Counted from the first letter of the stretch, positions 1 through 5,962 are shown. The stretch is 7,813 bases of DNA from Methanobacterium sp. (GCA_003161815.1 PMNN01000175.1:1-7813), one strand, 5' to 3'. Translations and numbers: made by a program. Notes: generated by a model not told the origin, from the letters alone.

Positions 1-1
1 T

Positions 2-973
2 GTTGTAAGGGACGTTCTAGCCTTTTATGTTAAAAGATCTCCTAAATATGAAATCCCTGAAACTCCCTTAAACAGCGAGACAGTATATTACATGATCTCT
101 AATGAATTGAAACTAGACGGTAATCCTGCTTTGAATCTAGCAAGTTTTGTTACTACTGAAATGGATAAATATGCTAATCTACTGTTTATGGAAAGTGCAG
201 GAAAGAATTTCATTGATCAGGATGAATATCCCTCCTCAAATGAGATTCATGACAGAGTTATAAACATGCTGGCTAGATTGTACCACGCCCCACTTGATCA
301 GCAACCAGTAGGCACCGGTGCAATAGGTTCATCAGAGGCCATATTACTTGGGCTTCTAGCGCATAAATGGAACTGGAAGAAGAAAAGGGAAGCAGAAGGT
401 AAATCAACTGATAAACCTAACATAATTTTTGGAGAAGATGTGCACGTGGTTTGGAAAAAGTTTGCACGATATTTTGATGTTGAACCACGAATTTTGCCCA
501 TGAATCATGATAAATTTGTTTTAGACGTGGATATGGTAAGGAAAAATATAGACGAGAATACCATATGTGTAGGTACTGTATTAGGAACAACATTTACAGG
601 GGATATGGATCCCATTGAGGAAATAAATGAGATGCTTGAAGAATTTGAAGAGAAAACTGGTCAAGATATACCTATACATGTTGATGCTGCAAGTGGTGGT
701 TTCGTAGTTCCATTTGTAGATCCTGATTTAAATTGGGATTTTAGATTATCCCATGTTAAAAGTATTAATGCTTCTGGACATAAATATGGCTTAGTATATC
801 CTGGTGTTGGTTTCTTATTATTTAGAGACGAATCAGATCTTCCAGATGAATTAATTTTTGATGTAAATTATCTGGGAGGAGTAATGCCAACTTACACCCT
901 CAATTTCTCAAAAGGGGCCAGTACTATTGTAGCACAATATTTTAACCTGTTAGCCCTCGGTAGACAAGGTTAA
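2..973 (+). CDS. gadB: Glutamate decarboxylase, N-terminal piece (partial at 5' end)
   Basis: This open piece carries the substrate- and cofactor-binding large domain: the TGAIGSSEA loop, the Asp of HVDAASGG and the PLP Lys of ASGHKYG (residue 231 counting from the internal ATG at 92, about 276 in E. coli GadB numbering). Met at 92 is internal, because homologous sequence continues upstream to the window edge and no ribosome binding site precedes it. It ends at the TAA after LALGRQG. It lacks the whole C-terminal small domain, which in fold-type I PLP enzymes helps close the active site and dimer, so I infer that the piece alone would be unstable or inactive. Confidence 0.6.
   Translation, partial: VVRDVLAFYVKRSPKYEIPETPLNSETVYYMISNELKLDGNPALNLASFVTTEMDKYANLLFMESAGKNFIDQDEYPSSNEIHDRVINMLARLYHAPLDQQPVGTGAIGSSEAILLGLLAHKWNWKKKREAEGKSTDKPNIIFGEDVHVVWKKFARYFDVEPRILPMNHDKFVLDVDMVRKNIDENTICVGTVLGTTFTGDMDPIEEINEMLEEFEEKTGQDIPIHVDAASGGFVVPFVDPDLNWDFRLSHVKSINASGHKYGLVYPGVGFLLFRDESDLPDELIFDVNYLGGVMPTYTLNFSKGASTIVAQYFNLLALGRQG
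971..973 (+). other. In-frame ochre stop inside glutamate decarboxylase
   Basis: The codon series reads GGT AGA CAA GGT TAA GAA GTC ATA ATG with the same frame open on both sides for hundreds of bases. A Tyr codon (TAT or TAC) would need only one change at nt 973 to become TAA, and Tyr is the residue relatives such as E. coli GadB have here. It is TAA, not TAG, so the pyrrolysine system of some methanogens would not explain it. Confidence 0.85.
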
Positions 974-982
974 GAAGTCATA

Positions 983-1375
983 ATGAACCTATTAATGCTG
1001 AATGCGACTTATTTATCCAATAAAATGGAAGAAAGTGGTAAATTTAAAATATTAAATAAAGAAAGCAAAGTTTTACCATTAATAGCTTTTGAATTGGATG
1101 AAAATGCACCATTTGATGTTTTCGCATTTTCAGACCGGATACGACAGCGAGGATGGATTATACCCGCCTACACATTACCAAAGAATGCTGAAGATAAAGC
1201 GATCATGAGAATAGTTCTTAGACTTACAATAACACATGAACAGCTTAATATGCTTTATGAGGACCTTATAAAAGCCTATGAAAGCCTGGAAAGAGATATC
1301 GACACAGTTTTACGAGAAGCTAAAAGAGAAGAGAACTTAGAAATATCTCGAAAACACTCTGATAAAATATGCTAA
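983..1375 (+). CDS. Glutamate decarboxylase, C-terminal piece
   Basis: This is the small C-terminal domain of the decarboxylase, in the same frame as the upstream piece. It contains NATYLSNKMEESGKFKIL, the VLPLIAFEL strand, RIRQRGWIIPAYTL (compare RLRGWQVPAFTL of E. coli GadB) and MRIVLRLTITHEQ. The ATG at 983 is simply the first Met after the stop. The bases before it offer only a weak purine run (AAGAAG) and no good GGTG or GGAGG, so independent translation is doubtful. The domain has no catalytic lysine and would have no decarboxylase activity alone. Its preserved codons suggest the interruption is recent or tolerated. The C-terminus ends in KHSDKIC. Confidence 0.6.
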   Translation: MNLLMLNATYLSNKMEESGKFKILNKESKVLPLIAFELDENAPFDVFAFSDRIRQRGWIIPAYTLPKNAEDKAIMRIVLRLTITHEQLNMLYEDLIKAYESLERDIDTVLREAKREENLEISRKHSDKIC

Positions 1376-1391
1376 TTTTTAAATTTTTTTT
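1376..1391 (+). terminator. T-run terminator after glutamate decarboxylase
   Basis: Directly after the stop codon the plus strand has T5, AAA, then T8. Archaeal transcription commonly ends at such oligo-T tracts without a hairpin, and no strong hairpin is seen here. Confidence 0.6.
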
Positions 1392-1403
1392 GAACATATT
1401 AAC

Positions 1404-1424
1404 GAAAAAAAATGAAAATAAAAA
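1404..1424 (-). terminator. Possible T-rich terminator for leftward transcription
   Basis: Read on the minus strand this is T5-A-T4-CA-T8, a candidate archaeal stop signal. It is the first strong minus-strand T cluster downstream of the marker 11 gene, about 380 bases past its stop, and it faces the T-run ending the decarboxylase, as expected between converging units. Inferred from composition only. Confidence 0.35.
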
Positions 1425-1538
1425 GGGGAATTGGATAAGTTCTCCAGAACATTTGCATTATTCATGCCCATTTAGTGCAAACGAATCCACAGCAACGAAC
1501 GAACCCGTGATGTTAATCGGATAGTCCCACCGGTTGCC

Positions 1539-1634
1539 ATGGCAGCCACAACCAGCAATAGTGTGCCTATGCAACATACCGGCCTACAAATAACAGGACT
1601 AATACTGGCATTTTTAATGTTGATGGCGGCTTAG
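1539..1634 (+). pseudogene. Remnant C-terminal membrane anchor of an adhesin-like surface protein
   Basis: The plus-strand frame reads PPVAMAATTSNSVPMQ, then HTGLQITGLILAFLMLMAA, then TAG. A Pro/Thr/Ser/Asn linker, the signature VPMQ(x)TG and a final hydrophobic span is how I remember large adhesin-like cell-surface proteins of Methanobacteriales ending. The frame stays open upstream only to a TAG at 1473-1475, and the stretch between (through ERTRDVNR) does not look like adhesin repeat sequence. No ribosome binding site precedes the ATG at 1539. The usual basic tail after the membrane span is missing. I infer a decayed leftover of a larger gene, not an expressed 31-residue protein. The local GC content is visibly higher than in the flanks, which also suggests a different history. 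The family assignment is by recalled motif only. Confidence 0.45.
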
Positions 1635-1667
1635 ACTGTGGAAGAAGAATATAAATATCCAAATTAT

Positions 1668-1700
1668 TCTTTTTTATTCCTTCTATTCATTTTTTTTATA
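1668..1700 (+). terminator. T-rich tract, possible plus-strand terminator
   Basis: Two T runs (T6 at 1670-1675 and T8 at 1690-1697) lie just downstream of the surface-protein anchor remnant. They could be the original terminator of that gene. There is no other plus-strand gene they could serve apart from readthrough from the decarboxylase. Confidence 0.4.
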
Positions 1701-1796
1701 CTTAAGAAGTAGAGTGGGGCCTAATTCATCATTTGCCTTCTCATCACCGCCTTGATATTCGTCTGCTGCAATTTGTTCTAAATTTTCAAATATCAA
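1683..1796 (-). CDS. Possible 37-residue hydrophilic small protein downstream of marker 11
   Basis: The minus-strand frame after the marker 11 stop reads LIFENLEQIAADEYQGGDEK and then ANDELGPTLLLKYKKNE before TAG. The composition looks protein-like: acidic, no rare codon clusters, sensible amphipathic start. The only start in this part of the frame is a TTG at 1796 without a ribosome binding site, and the frame also runs upstream inside the end of the marker 11 gene. It could be a small co-transcribed protein, a frameshifted old C-terminal extension of marker 11, or chance. I do not recognise it. Confidence 0.2.
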   Translation of the reverse strand: MIFENLEQIAADEYQGGDEKANDELGPTLLLKYKKNE

Positions 1797-1803
1797 CCCA
1801 TGG

Positions 1804-2736
1804 CTAATAATAAACTTTAACAGCTTCCTCCAAATCATCATAAAGTCCAAGAGCAGCTAATGCTCCGATTTCACCCTGAGCCCCAGTAACTTCCAATAAT
1901 TGAACTCCCACTTCATTTGCTGTTAATTGTGCTTCCTCCAACGTTATCATAGATTTTTTAGCTGCTTCTGCATATGATCTGAGTTTCTCTGGAATTCCAA
2001 TACCTTCAAGAACTGCGATTGATGTTTTATCAGATAATGTATATTTTTTAAGTAGTTCATGTGTTTTTTTAACTAATAACTCTTTTTCACCAGGTTTAAC
2101 TGCAAATACTAATGCTATAGCTACACAATTCTGGGTTTTGTTAGGATTATGAGGATAAAGCTGCACTGTAACATGATTCAGATATTCAAAACCCATCTCA
2201 TCTAGCTCCATCCCTATATTATTAGCTAAAGTCCAGGTAGCTCCCTCCTCCTTAGTATCAGTATCATCTATCCCTATAACGATTTTTTCCAGGCGAGGAG
2301 TAATCACTCCAGCTCTACCCACCTTGGATCCTCCCCCAACATTATAAAGCTCCACTCTATTAACTCCTTCAGCCATACCTCTGCACATAGCTGCACCCAC
2401 ACCAGCACCAGCTAATCCGGAGTGGACCACGCGTACTTCATCCCCTTCAACCGATACTTCTTCAATTCCAGCTGCCCTGAAGCTTGGTTTAAGATTCATA
2501 TCACTTTTTCCGACTTTGAGTAAATATGTATGTTTATCTCCATCCCTTATCGAATCTAGAACCAAATCACTACTTCTTTTGTACTGGTAAATCATCCATT
2601 CTGAACCACCTACACATGGATGGTATTCAACCAATTCCACAATATCATCGTCGACCATAGTTAAGATTTTTTTGTAAGGGGCTATCCATGGACTTTTAAA
2701 TTTATCTTTTAAGTCACGAGGGGTTAATATTTCCAT
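1804..2736 (-). CDS. mmp11: Methanogenesis marker protein 11
   Basis: At 310 residues this matches the methanogenesis marker 11 family, found essentially only in methanogens and of undefined biochemical role. The second half resembles the nucleotide-binding catalytic part of TiaS, the archaeal tRNA(Ile2) agmatidine synthase: IGIDDTDTKEEGATW at residues 154-168 (a GIDDTD acidic motif), YPHNPNKTQNCVAIAL near 194-209 in the place of the TiaS NPN..KT motif, and GAQGEIGALAALG at 285-297. The N-terminal 150 residues are family-specific, with a Gly/Ala-rich stretch HSGLAGAGVGAAMCRG near 105-120. This suggests an ATP-dependent cytoplasmic modifying enzyme, but the substrate cannot be named; the tRNA-binding parts of full TiaS are absent. 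The ATG at 2736 has GGAG (2745-2748) 8 bases upstream, which fixes the start. It lies alone after a 312-base spacer, so it probably has its own promoter. Confidence 0.85.
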   Translation of the reverse strand: MEILTPRDLKDKFKSPWIAPYKKILTMVDDDIVELVEYHPCVGGSEWMIYQYKRSSDLVLDSIRDGDKHTYLLKVGKSDMNLKPSFRAAGIEEVSVEGDEVRVVHSGLAGAGVGAAMCRGMAEGVNRVELYNVGGGSKVGRAGVITPRLEKIVIGIDDTDTKEEGATWTLANNIGMELDEMGFEYLNHVTVQLYPHNPNKTQNCVAIALVFAVKPGEKELLVKKTHELLKKYTLSDKTSIAVLEGIGIPEKLRSYAEAAKKSMITLEEAQLTANEVGVQLLEVTGAQGEIGALAALGLYDDLEEAVKVYY

Positions 2737-2744
2737 TAATTTAT

Positions 2745-2748
2745 CTCC
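2745..2748 (-). promoter_or_regulatory. Ribosome binding site of mmp11
   Basis: GGAG on the minus strand, 8 bases before the ATG at 2736; it supports that start codon. Confidence 0.6.
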
Positions 2749-2816
2749 ATAAAAATTAATTACTTATATCATCCTAGTTTGGTTATTGTTAATTTAATAA
2801 AATTCCTTTTTTCTGG

Positions 2817-2834
2817 AATATTTAAAAATTTTTA
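2817..2834 (-). promoter_or_regulatory. Possible archaeal promoter (TATA-like box) of mmp11
   Basis: The minus strand reads AAAATTTTTAAATATTCC, a TATA-like element with an A-rich flank, about 80 bases before the ATG. Archaeal transcription would start some 25 bases downstream, leaving a leader of roughly 55 bases. Other AT boxes occur in this spacer (TTTATAAA near 2866-2874; GATATAAG near 2764-2771), so the choice is tentative. Confidence 0.3.
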
Positions 2835-3010
2835 GTTAATAGCTCCTCATACTTAATCTTATTTTTTATAAATAAAGGGTAATTCTAGATTTTGAACTTT
2901 TAAGTAAATTTAATCGATTGATAATCAAATAATCTGTGATAATAAAAAAATTAACTCTTAAAACCCTTTTAATTTACTATTTAAAACAAATAATTGTTCA
3001 GGATTAATAA

Positions 3011-3040
3011 TAAAAAGCTAGAAATAAAAAAAATTAAAAA
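3011..3040 (-). terminator. T-run terminator after ribH
   Basis: On the minus strand the sequence has T5, AA, T8 and a further T5 beginning 9 bases after the ribH stop codon, an oligo-T terminator typical of archaea. It would end the leu/sufS/ribH transcript. Confidence 0.6.
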
Positions 3041-3048
3041 TTTGAAAC

Positions 3049-3459
3049 TTAATTTAAACGTTTATACATCTTAACTGCAGATTCCACTGCTCTTTTAGCA
3101 TAATCAACTCGTTGATGGGCTTCTAAACGTGTCATACCAGGTCCGGAAATTCCCAGAGCAACTGGTTTGTCGTATTCCAATGCTAAATCAGCTATTTTAC
3201 GGGATGCATGTTGTACTACTATTTCATCATGGGAAGTTGATCCTTCAATTACTGCACCCAGAGTTATCACTGCATCTATTTGATCATTTTTCAGGAGTTT
3301 TTTTATTGCTAGAGGCATGTCAAACACGCCAGGTACTGCTATAATTTCTGTAATTTCAGATTCTAGAAATTTAGCATGTTCACGCGCAAGTTCCAACATC
3401 ATCTGGGTTATATCATAATTAAATTCTGAGACTACCGCTCCTATTCTAACTTTTACCAT
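3049..3459 (-). CDS. ribH: 6,7-dimethyl-8-ribityllumazine synthase
   Basis: RibH condenses 5-amino-6-ribitylamino-uracil with 3,4-dihydroxy-2-butanone 4-phosphate to lumazine, the last intermediate before riboflavin; the family forms large cytoplasmic oligomers. At 136 residues it is the short archaeal form. Motifs are SEFNYDIT at 11-18 (Phe13 stacking on the pyrimidine), [11 protein letters not shown] at 42-52, [16 protein letters not shown] at 66-81 with the catalytic His at residue 77, and [15 protein letters not shown] at 103-117, ending in [13 protein letters not shown]. The start ATG is set by a perfect GGAGG (3467-3471) 7 bases upstream. It is the last gene of the minus-strand unit, 92 bases after the small membrane peptide. 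In methanogens the ribitylamino-uracil substrate is also a precursor of coenzyme F420, so RibH sits at a branch point. Confidence 0.93.
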   Translation of the reverse strand: MVKVRIGAVVSEFNYDITQMMLELAREHAKFLESEITEIIAVPGVFDMPLAIKKLLKNDQIDAVITLGAVIEGSTSHDEIVVQHASRKIADLALEYDKPVALGISGPGMTRLEAHQRVDYAKRAVESAVKMYKRLN

Positions 3460-3466
3460 AATTTTT

Positions 3467-3471
3467 CCTCC
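3467..3471 (-). promoter_or_regulatory. Ribosome binding site of ribH
   Basis: GGAGG on the minus strand with a 7-base spacer to the ATG, one of the strongest Shine-Dalgarno sites in the window; it supports efficient independent initiation of ribH. Confidence 0.75.
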
Positions 3472-3551
3472 GTTTAGCTTTAATATTGTTTGAAAATTTT
3501 ACATGCATTCTTCAAGATTCATTGATAAACTTCAAATTACGGTTTCAATAG

Positions 3552-3635
3552 TTATATAAATGCAATAATTGCTGCAACTGAACTGAAAACCATTAAAAGG
3601 ATTATAAATATAGCAATTATCTGAGCTCTAGTCAT
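3552..3635 (-). CDS. 27-residue single-span membrane peptide between sufS and ribH
   Basis: The protein begins MTRAQIIAIFIILLMV and continues with FSSVAAIIAFI, then TAA. After a polar, positively charged start (Thr-Arg-Ala-Gln) all remaining residues form one hydrophobic helix of about 22 residues with two central Ser. That is enough for one membrane span with little outside it. AGGAG at 3646-3650, inside the last codons of the cysteine desulfurase gene, lies 10 bases before the ATG. The reading frame starts 5 bases after the desulfurase stop, so translational coupling is likely. I do not recognise a family. It could be a membrane tether or regulator like other archaeal small proteins, but nothing shows a partner. 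Chance is possible for so short a frame; the ribosome binding site, spacing and clean hydrophobic profile argue against it. Confidence 0.55.
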   Translation of the reverse strand: MTRAQIIAIFIILLMVFSSVAAIIAFI

Positions 3636-3640
3636 TTTTC

Positions 3641-4840
3641 TTAATCTCCTAAGAATTTAGAAATCTCTTCTAAAGTCTCTACTAAAATTGTAATCTCTTC
3701 ATTAGTATTATAATAATGGATGGATGCTCTTACTGTTCCTCCCAATTCATAAGCGCCAATTTGTTTTATGGCAGGTATTGCACAGTGATATCCGCTTCTA
3801 ACACATATCCTTTTCTGTTCATCCAATATTTTTGCCACATCATGTGAATTAACTCCACTAATATTAAACCCCACCATATCATAAATATTTTCTGGACGGC
3901 CATAAACAATGATGTTTTTTATGTTCTCAATTTCATTGAACATCATCTTAGTAAGTTTTTTGCCATGCTTTTCAATTTTTTCCATTCCAATTTTATTTAA
4001 ATAATCTACAGCCGTCCCTAAACCTATCACTCCAGCTATATTCTGGGTACCACCCTCAAAACGAGCTGGAATTTTCGACAATTTAAAATCATCTTCAGTA
4101 ACTTGTACAACTGTTCCTCCTCCAAGATTTTGAGGTTGTAAATCATTTATAACTTGCTGACTACAGTAAAGAAACCCCGTTCCCACAGGACCAAGTAAGC
4201 CTTTGTGGCCAGGACATGCAACGAAATGTGCATTAATTTTTTTAACATCTAATGTCATATGCCCTACAGATTGAGCTGCATCCACCAGATATAATAAATC
4301 ATTTTCCTCTGCAATCTTACCTATTTCTTCTACAGGCTGAATAGCTCCTATAGAATTGGATACGTGAGTTATTGTTATGAGTCTAGCAGTTTCATCAATA
4401 GCTGCTTCTAATTCAGCGGGATCTATAACTCCATACTGATCAGCCTTAACTATTTTAACGTTGATACCTTTTTTTTTAAGATTCATCCATGGGATTAGAT
4501 TGGAATGGTGTTCTATATTAGGAACTATCACCGAATCTCCTTTTTCAAAATTAAATCCATTAGCAACCAGATTTATAGCTTCAGTGGTGTTTTTAGTGAA
4601 TATTACTTCATTTTCACTACAATTTATGAATTTAGCCAGTTTAGTTCTTGTTTTTTCAAATTCTGATGTAGCCTGAACTGCAGTTCGGTAAGCTCCCCTT
4701 CCAGTGTTGGAATTGAATTTATAGAAATAATTGCACATTGCATCCACTACGGGTTTGGGAGTTGGAGTAGTGCTGGCTGCGTCTAAATATATTACTTCTT
4801 TAAGAAAGGGAATATCTGCCCTTACATCGGCTGTTTTCAT
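3641..4840 (-). CDS. sufS: Cysteine desulfurase, SufS type
   Basis: This PLP enzyme removes sulfur from cysteine, giving alanine and an enzyme persulfide for Fe-S cluster and other sulfur transfer. Counting from an upstream ATG at 4855 (404 residues), the motifs are YLDAASTTP at 23-31, NTTEAINLVANG at 89-100, IEHHSNL at 114-120, VDAAQSVGH at 191-199 with the PLP-binding Asp and Gln, PGHKGLLGPVGTG at 215-227 with Schiff-base Lys218, FEGGTQN at 266-272, and RSGYHCA at 353-359 with persulfide Cys358. The short RxGYHC loop marks group II (SufS/CsdA), not IscS. I prefer the ATG at 4840 (MKTADVR, 399 residues) because GAGG lies 9 bases before it, while the ATG at 4855 has no ribosome binding site. 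It follows leuB after about 50 bases, so it is probably in the same unit. No sufBC or scaffold gene is in view. Confidence 0.9.
   Translation of the reverse strand: MKTADVRADIPFLKEVIYLDAASTTPTPKPVVDAMCNYFYKFNSNTGRGAYRTAVQATSEFEKTRTKLAKFINCSENEVIFTKNTTEAINLVANGFNFEKGDSVIVPNIEHHSNLIPWMNLKKKGINVKIVKADQYGVIDPAELEAAIDETARLITITHVSNSIGAIQPVEEIGKIAEENDLLYLVDAAQSVGHMTLDVKKINAHFVACPGHKGLLGPVGTGFLYCSQQVINDLQPQNLGGGTVVQVTEDDFKLSKIPARFEGGTQNIAGVIGLGTAVDYLNKIGMEKIEKHGKKLTKMMFNEIENIKNIIVYGRPENIYDMVGFNISGVNSHDVAKILDEQKRICVRSGYHCAIPAIKQIGAYELGGTVRASIHYYNTNEEITILVETLEEISKFLGD
3646..3650 (-). promoter_or_regulatory. Ribosome binding site of the 27-residue peptide
   Basis: AGGAG on the minus strand lies within the Leu-Gly-Asp end of the cysteine desulfurase gene, 10 bases upstream of the ATG at 3635. 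No other start uses it. Confidence 0.55.
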
Positions 4841-4849
4841 ATGCTGGAT

Positions 4850-4854
4850 CCTCA
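4850..4854 (-). promoter_or_regulatory. Ribosome binding site deciding the sufS start
   Basis: TGAGG on the minus strand ends 9 bases before the ATG at 4840 and overlaps the alternative ATG at 4855, which itself lacks an upstream purine-rich site. Confidence 0.45.
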
Positions 4855-4906
4855 TATAAGTTTATAGAATTAATTTATTTATTTTATGATTTAAATTTGA
4901 GAATTA

Positions 4907-5905
4907 TCAATTAATTTTAATTTCTTCCAGTTTTCTACGAACTTCACGGGCCATGTCCATTGTAGAGGATTTACCGTTCAAATCCCCAGTGACCACTTTT
5001 CCTTCACTTAAAACGTTGATCAATGCATTTTCCAGTTTACGCGCTTCTTCATGTTCTTCCAGATAATCAAGCATCATTACCGCAGATAAAATCATGGCAG
5101 AAGGATTTGCAGTTCCTTTACCAGCATGACTAGGTGCGGAACCATGTACTGGCTCGAATAATCCTTGTTTTTCACCAATATTGGCTGATGGAATTAAACC
5201 TAAACCACCCACTAATCCTGCTCCTTCATCAGATAGTATATCTCCGAATAGGTTAGTGGTTACTATTACATCGAACATCTCGGGTTTAGTGATGAAAAAC
5301 ATTGCAGTAGCATCTACATAACGATCATCCAGCTCGATATCTGGGTAATCCTGTGCAACTTTATAAAAAATTTCTTTAAATAAACCATCAGTCTTTTTTA
5401 AAACATTAGCCTTATGTATTGCTGTAACTTTACTTCTACTAGTCTTTTTAGCGTACTCAAAAGCAAATTTGCAAATTCGTTCGGAAGCTTTTTTGGTAAC
5501 AACCCGCAGCGCAGTGGCTCCTTCTTCAGTGTATTCTTCCAAACCAATATAGAGTCCTTCCGTGTTTTCTCTTACAATTACAAAATCAAGATTATCAAAT
5601 ATAGACTTCGTGCCGGGATAAGATTTAACTGGCCTGAGATTAACGTAAAGATCTAGTTCCTGCCTTAATTTCACTATTACATCCGCAGCAGATTCTCCAG
5701 CTGCACCAAATAAACATGCTTGAGAATCCGTTACTATGTCTATAGTTTCCTGAGGTAAAGCCACCCCCGTTTTTTCTGCATGTTCATCACCTGCATCAGC
5801 AAATTTATAATTAAAATCAACGTCTAAAACTTCTAGGATATGTAAAGTAGCTTCCATAACTTCTTTTCCAATCCCATCTCCAGGTATAACGGCTATATTA
5901 TACAT
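4907..5905 (-). CDS. leuB: 3-isopropylmalate dehydrogenase (LeuB type)
   Basis: This NAD-dependent beta-decarboxylating dehydrogenase oxidises 3-isopropylmalate to 2-oxoisocaproate in leucine synthesis. With the ATG at 5905 it has 332 residues: IAVIPGDGIGKEV at 4-16, LFGAAGESAADVIVKLR at 65-81, the substrate arginines Arg81, Arg91 and Arg112 (VRENTEGLY), IHKANV with Lys165, metal-binding GDILSD at 221-226, and NAD-loop EPVHGSAP at 251-258. The short GAAGESAADVIVKLR segment matches Methanocaldococcus LeuB (MJ0720) as I recall it, and not the longer AksF homoisocitrate dehydrogenase (MJ1596), which has an insertion there. GGTGG at 5911-5915 is positioned for the ATG at 5905 and overlaps the ATG at 5917, and family members begin a few residues before VIPGDGIG, so 5905 is the preferred start. 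Side activity in coenzyme B synthesis cannot be excluded. Confidence 0.88.
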   Translation of the reverse strand: MYNIAVIPGDGIGKEVMEATLHILEVLDVDFNYKFADAGDEHAEKTGVALPQETIDIVTDSQACLFGAAGESAADVIVKLRQELDLYVNLRPVKSYPGTKSIFDNLDFVIVRENTEGLYIGLEEYTEEGATALRVVTKKASERICKFAFEYAKKTSRSKVTAIHKANVLKKTDGLFKEIFYKVAQDYPDIELDDRYVDATAMFFITKPEMFDVIVTTNLFGDILSDEGAGLVGGLGLIPSANIGEKQGLFEPVHGSAPSHAGKGTANPSAMILSAVMMLDYLEEHEEARKLENALINVLSEGKVVTGDLNGKSSTMDMAREVRRKLEEIKIN

Positions 5906-5910
5906 AATTA

Positions 5911-5915
5911 CCACC
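5911..5915 (-). promoter_or_regulatory. Ribosome binding site deciding the leuB start
   Basis: GGTGG on the minus strand lies 5 bases before the ATG at 5905. It includes the last base of the alternative ATG at 5917, so it can serve only the inner start. Confidence 0.55.
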
Positions 5916-5962
5916 ATTTTTTTATTTTAAATTAAACGTTCAAATTTAAATTTCTTTAAAAA

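Larger units (their letters stand above)
2..1375 (+). pseudogene. gadB: Glutamate decarboxylase gene, 5' end outside window, interrupted by one in-frame TAA
   Basis: This is a PLP-dependent group II decarboxylase that would convert glutamate to GABA and CO2 in the cytoplasm, consuming a proton. The frame is open from the first full codon of the window, and the 30 residues before the first ATG at 92 (including KYEIPE) align with the N-terminal part of E. coli GadB, so the true start lies about 15 codons outside. Visible family motifs are ELKLDGNPALNLASF, the IGSSEA phosphate-binding region, HVDAASGGF with the PLP-ring Asp, and SINASGHKYG with the Schiff-base Lys at nt 782-784. The C-terminal domain follows in the same frame (RQRGWIIPAYTL, IMRIVLR). 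The only defect is TAA at 971-973 between LALGRQG and EVIMN, where bacterial and plant enzymes have Tyr or Phe after Gly; the alignment needs no gap. Total length fits the family (about 466 residues). The identification is firm. Whether the gene is dead, read through or wrongly sequenced is open. Confidence 0.85.
1376..1803. other. Intergenic stretch with remnants and terminators
   Basis: This 428-base gap lies between the convergent decarboxylase and marker 11 genes. It contains T-rich tracts at both ends, the adhesin-type anchor remnant, an imperfect 16-base palindrome around 1532-1547 (GGTTGCC-AT-GGCAGCC), and two short minus-strand reading frames (1458-1577 and 1683-1796) whose reality is uncertain. 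No tRNA, CRISPR array or transposase is visible. Confidence 0.6.
2737..3048. other. AT-rich spacer between ribH and mmp11
   Basis: 312 bases of very AT-rich DNA with no credible reading frame on either strand. It holds the minus-strand T-run terminator of the ribH unit at its right side and the putative mmp11 promoter and leader at its left side. I see no repeat array, RNA gene or conserved riboswitch-like structure. Confidence 0.6.

Noticed and set aside
298..501. Minus-strand open frame of 67 codons inside the glutamate decarboxylase
   Set aside because: It lies fully antisense to a well-conserved coding region, has no ribosome binding site, and shows no recognisable protein features.
971..973. 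Readthrough of the decarboxylase stop by pyrrolysine
   Set aside because: Pyrrolysine is decoded from TAG; this codon is TAA, and no pyl genes are in the window.
1532..1547. 16-base imperfect palindrome around a CCATGG centre as a regulatory operator
   Set aside because: It lies within the surface-protein remnant, with no promoter beside it and no second copy in the window, so chance is the simpler reading.
1376..3048. CRISPR array, tRNA or insertion sequence in the gaps
   Set aside because: No regularly spaced repeats, no cloverleaf-like sequence and no terminal inverted repeats or transposase motifs were seen in either gap.
3129..3344. Plus-strand open frame of 71 codons inside ribH
   Set aside because: Antisense shadow of a clear ribH gene; the composition follows from the complementary codons.
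4461..4676. Plus-strand open frame of 71 codons inside the cysteine desulfurase
   Set aside because: Antisense to conserved desulfurase motifs and without start signals; the hydrophobic look comes from the opposite-strand codon pattern.
5414..5656. Plus-strand open frame of 80 codons inside leuB
   Set aside because: Antisense to the substrate-binding part of LeuB; Phe- and Ser-rich composition typical of a shadow frame.
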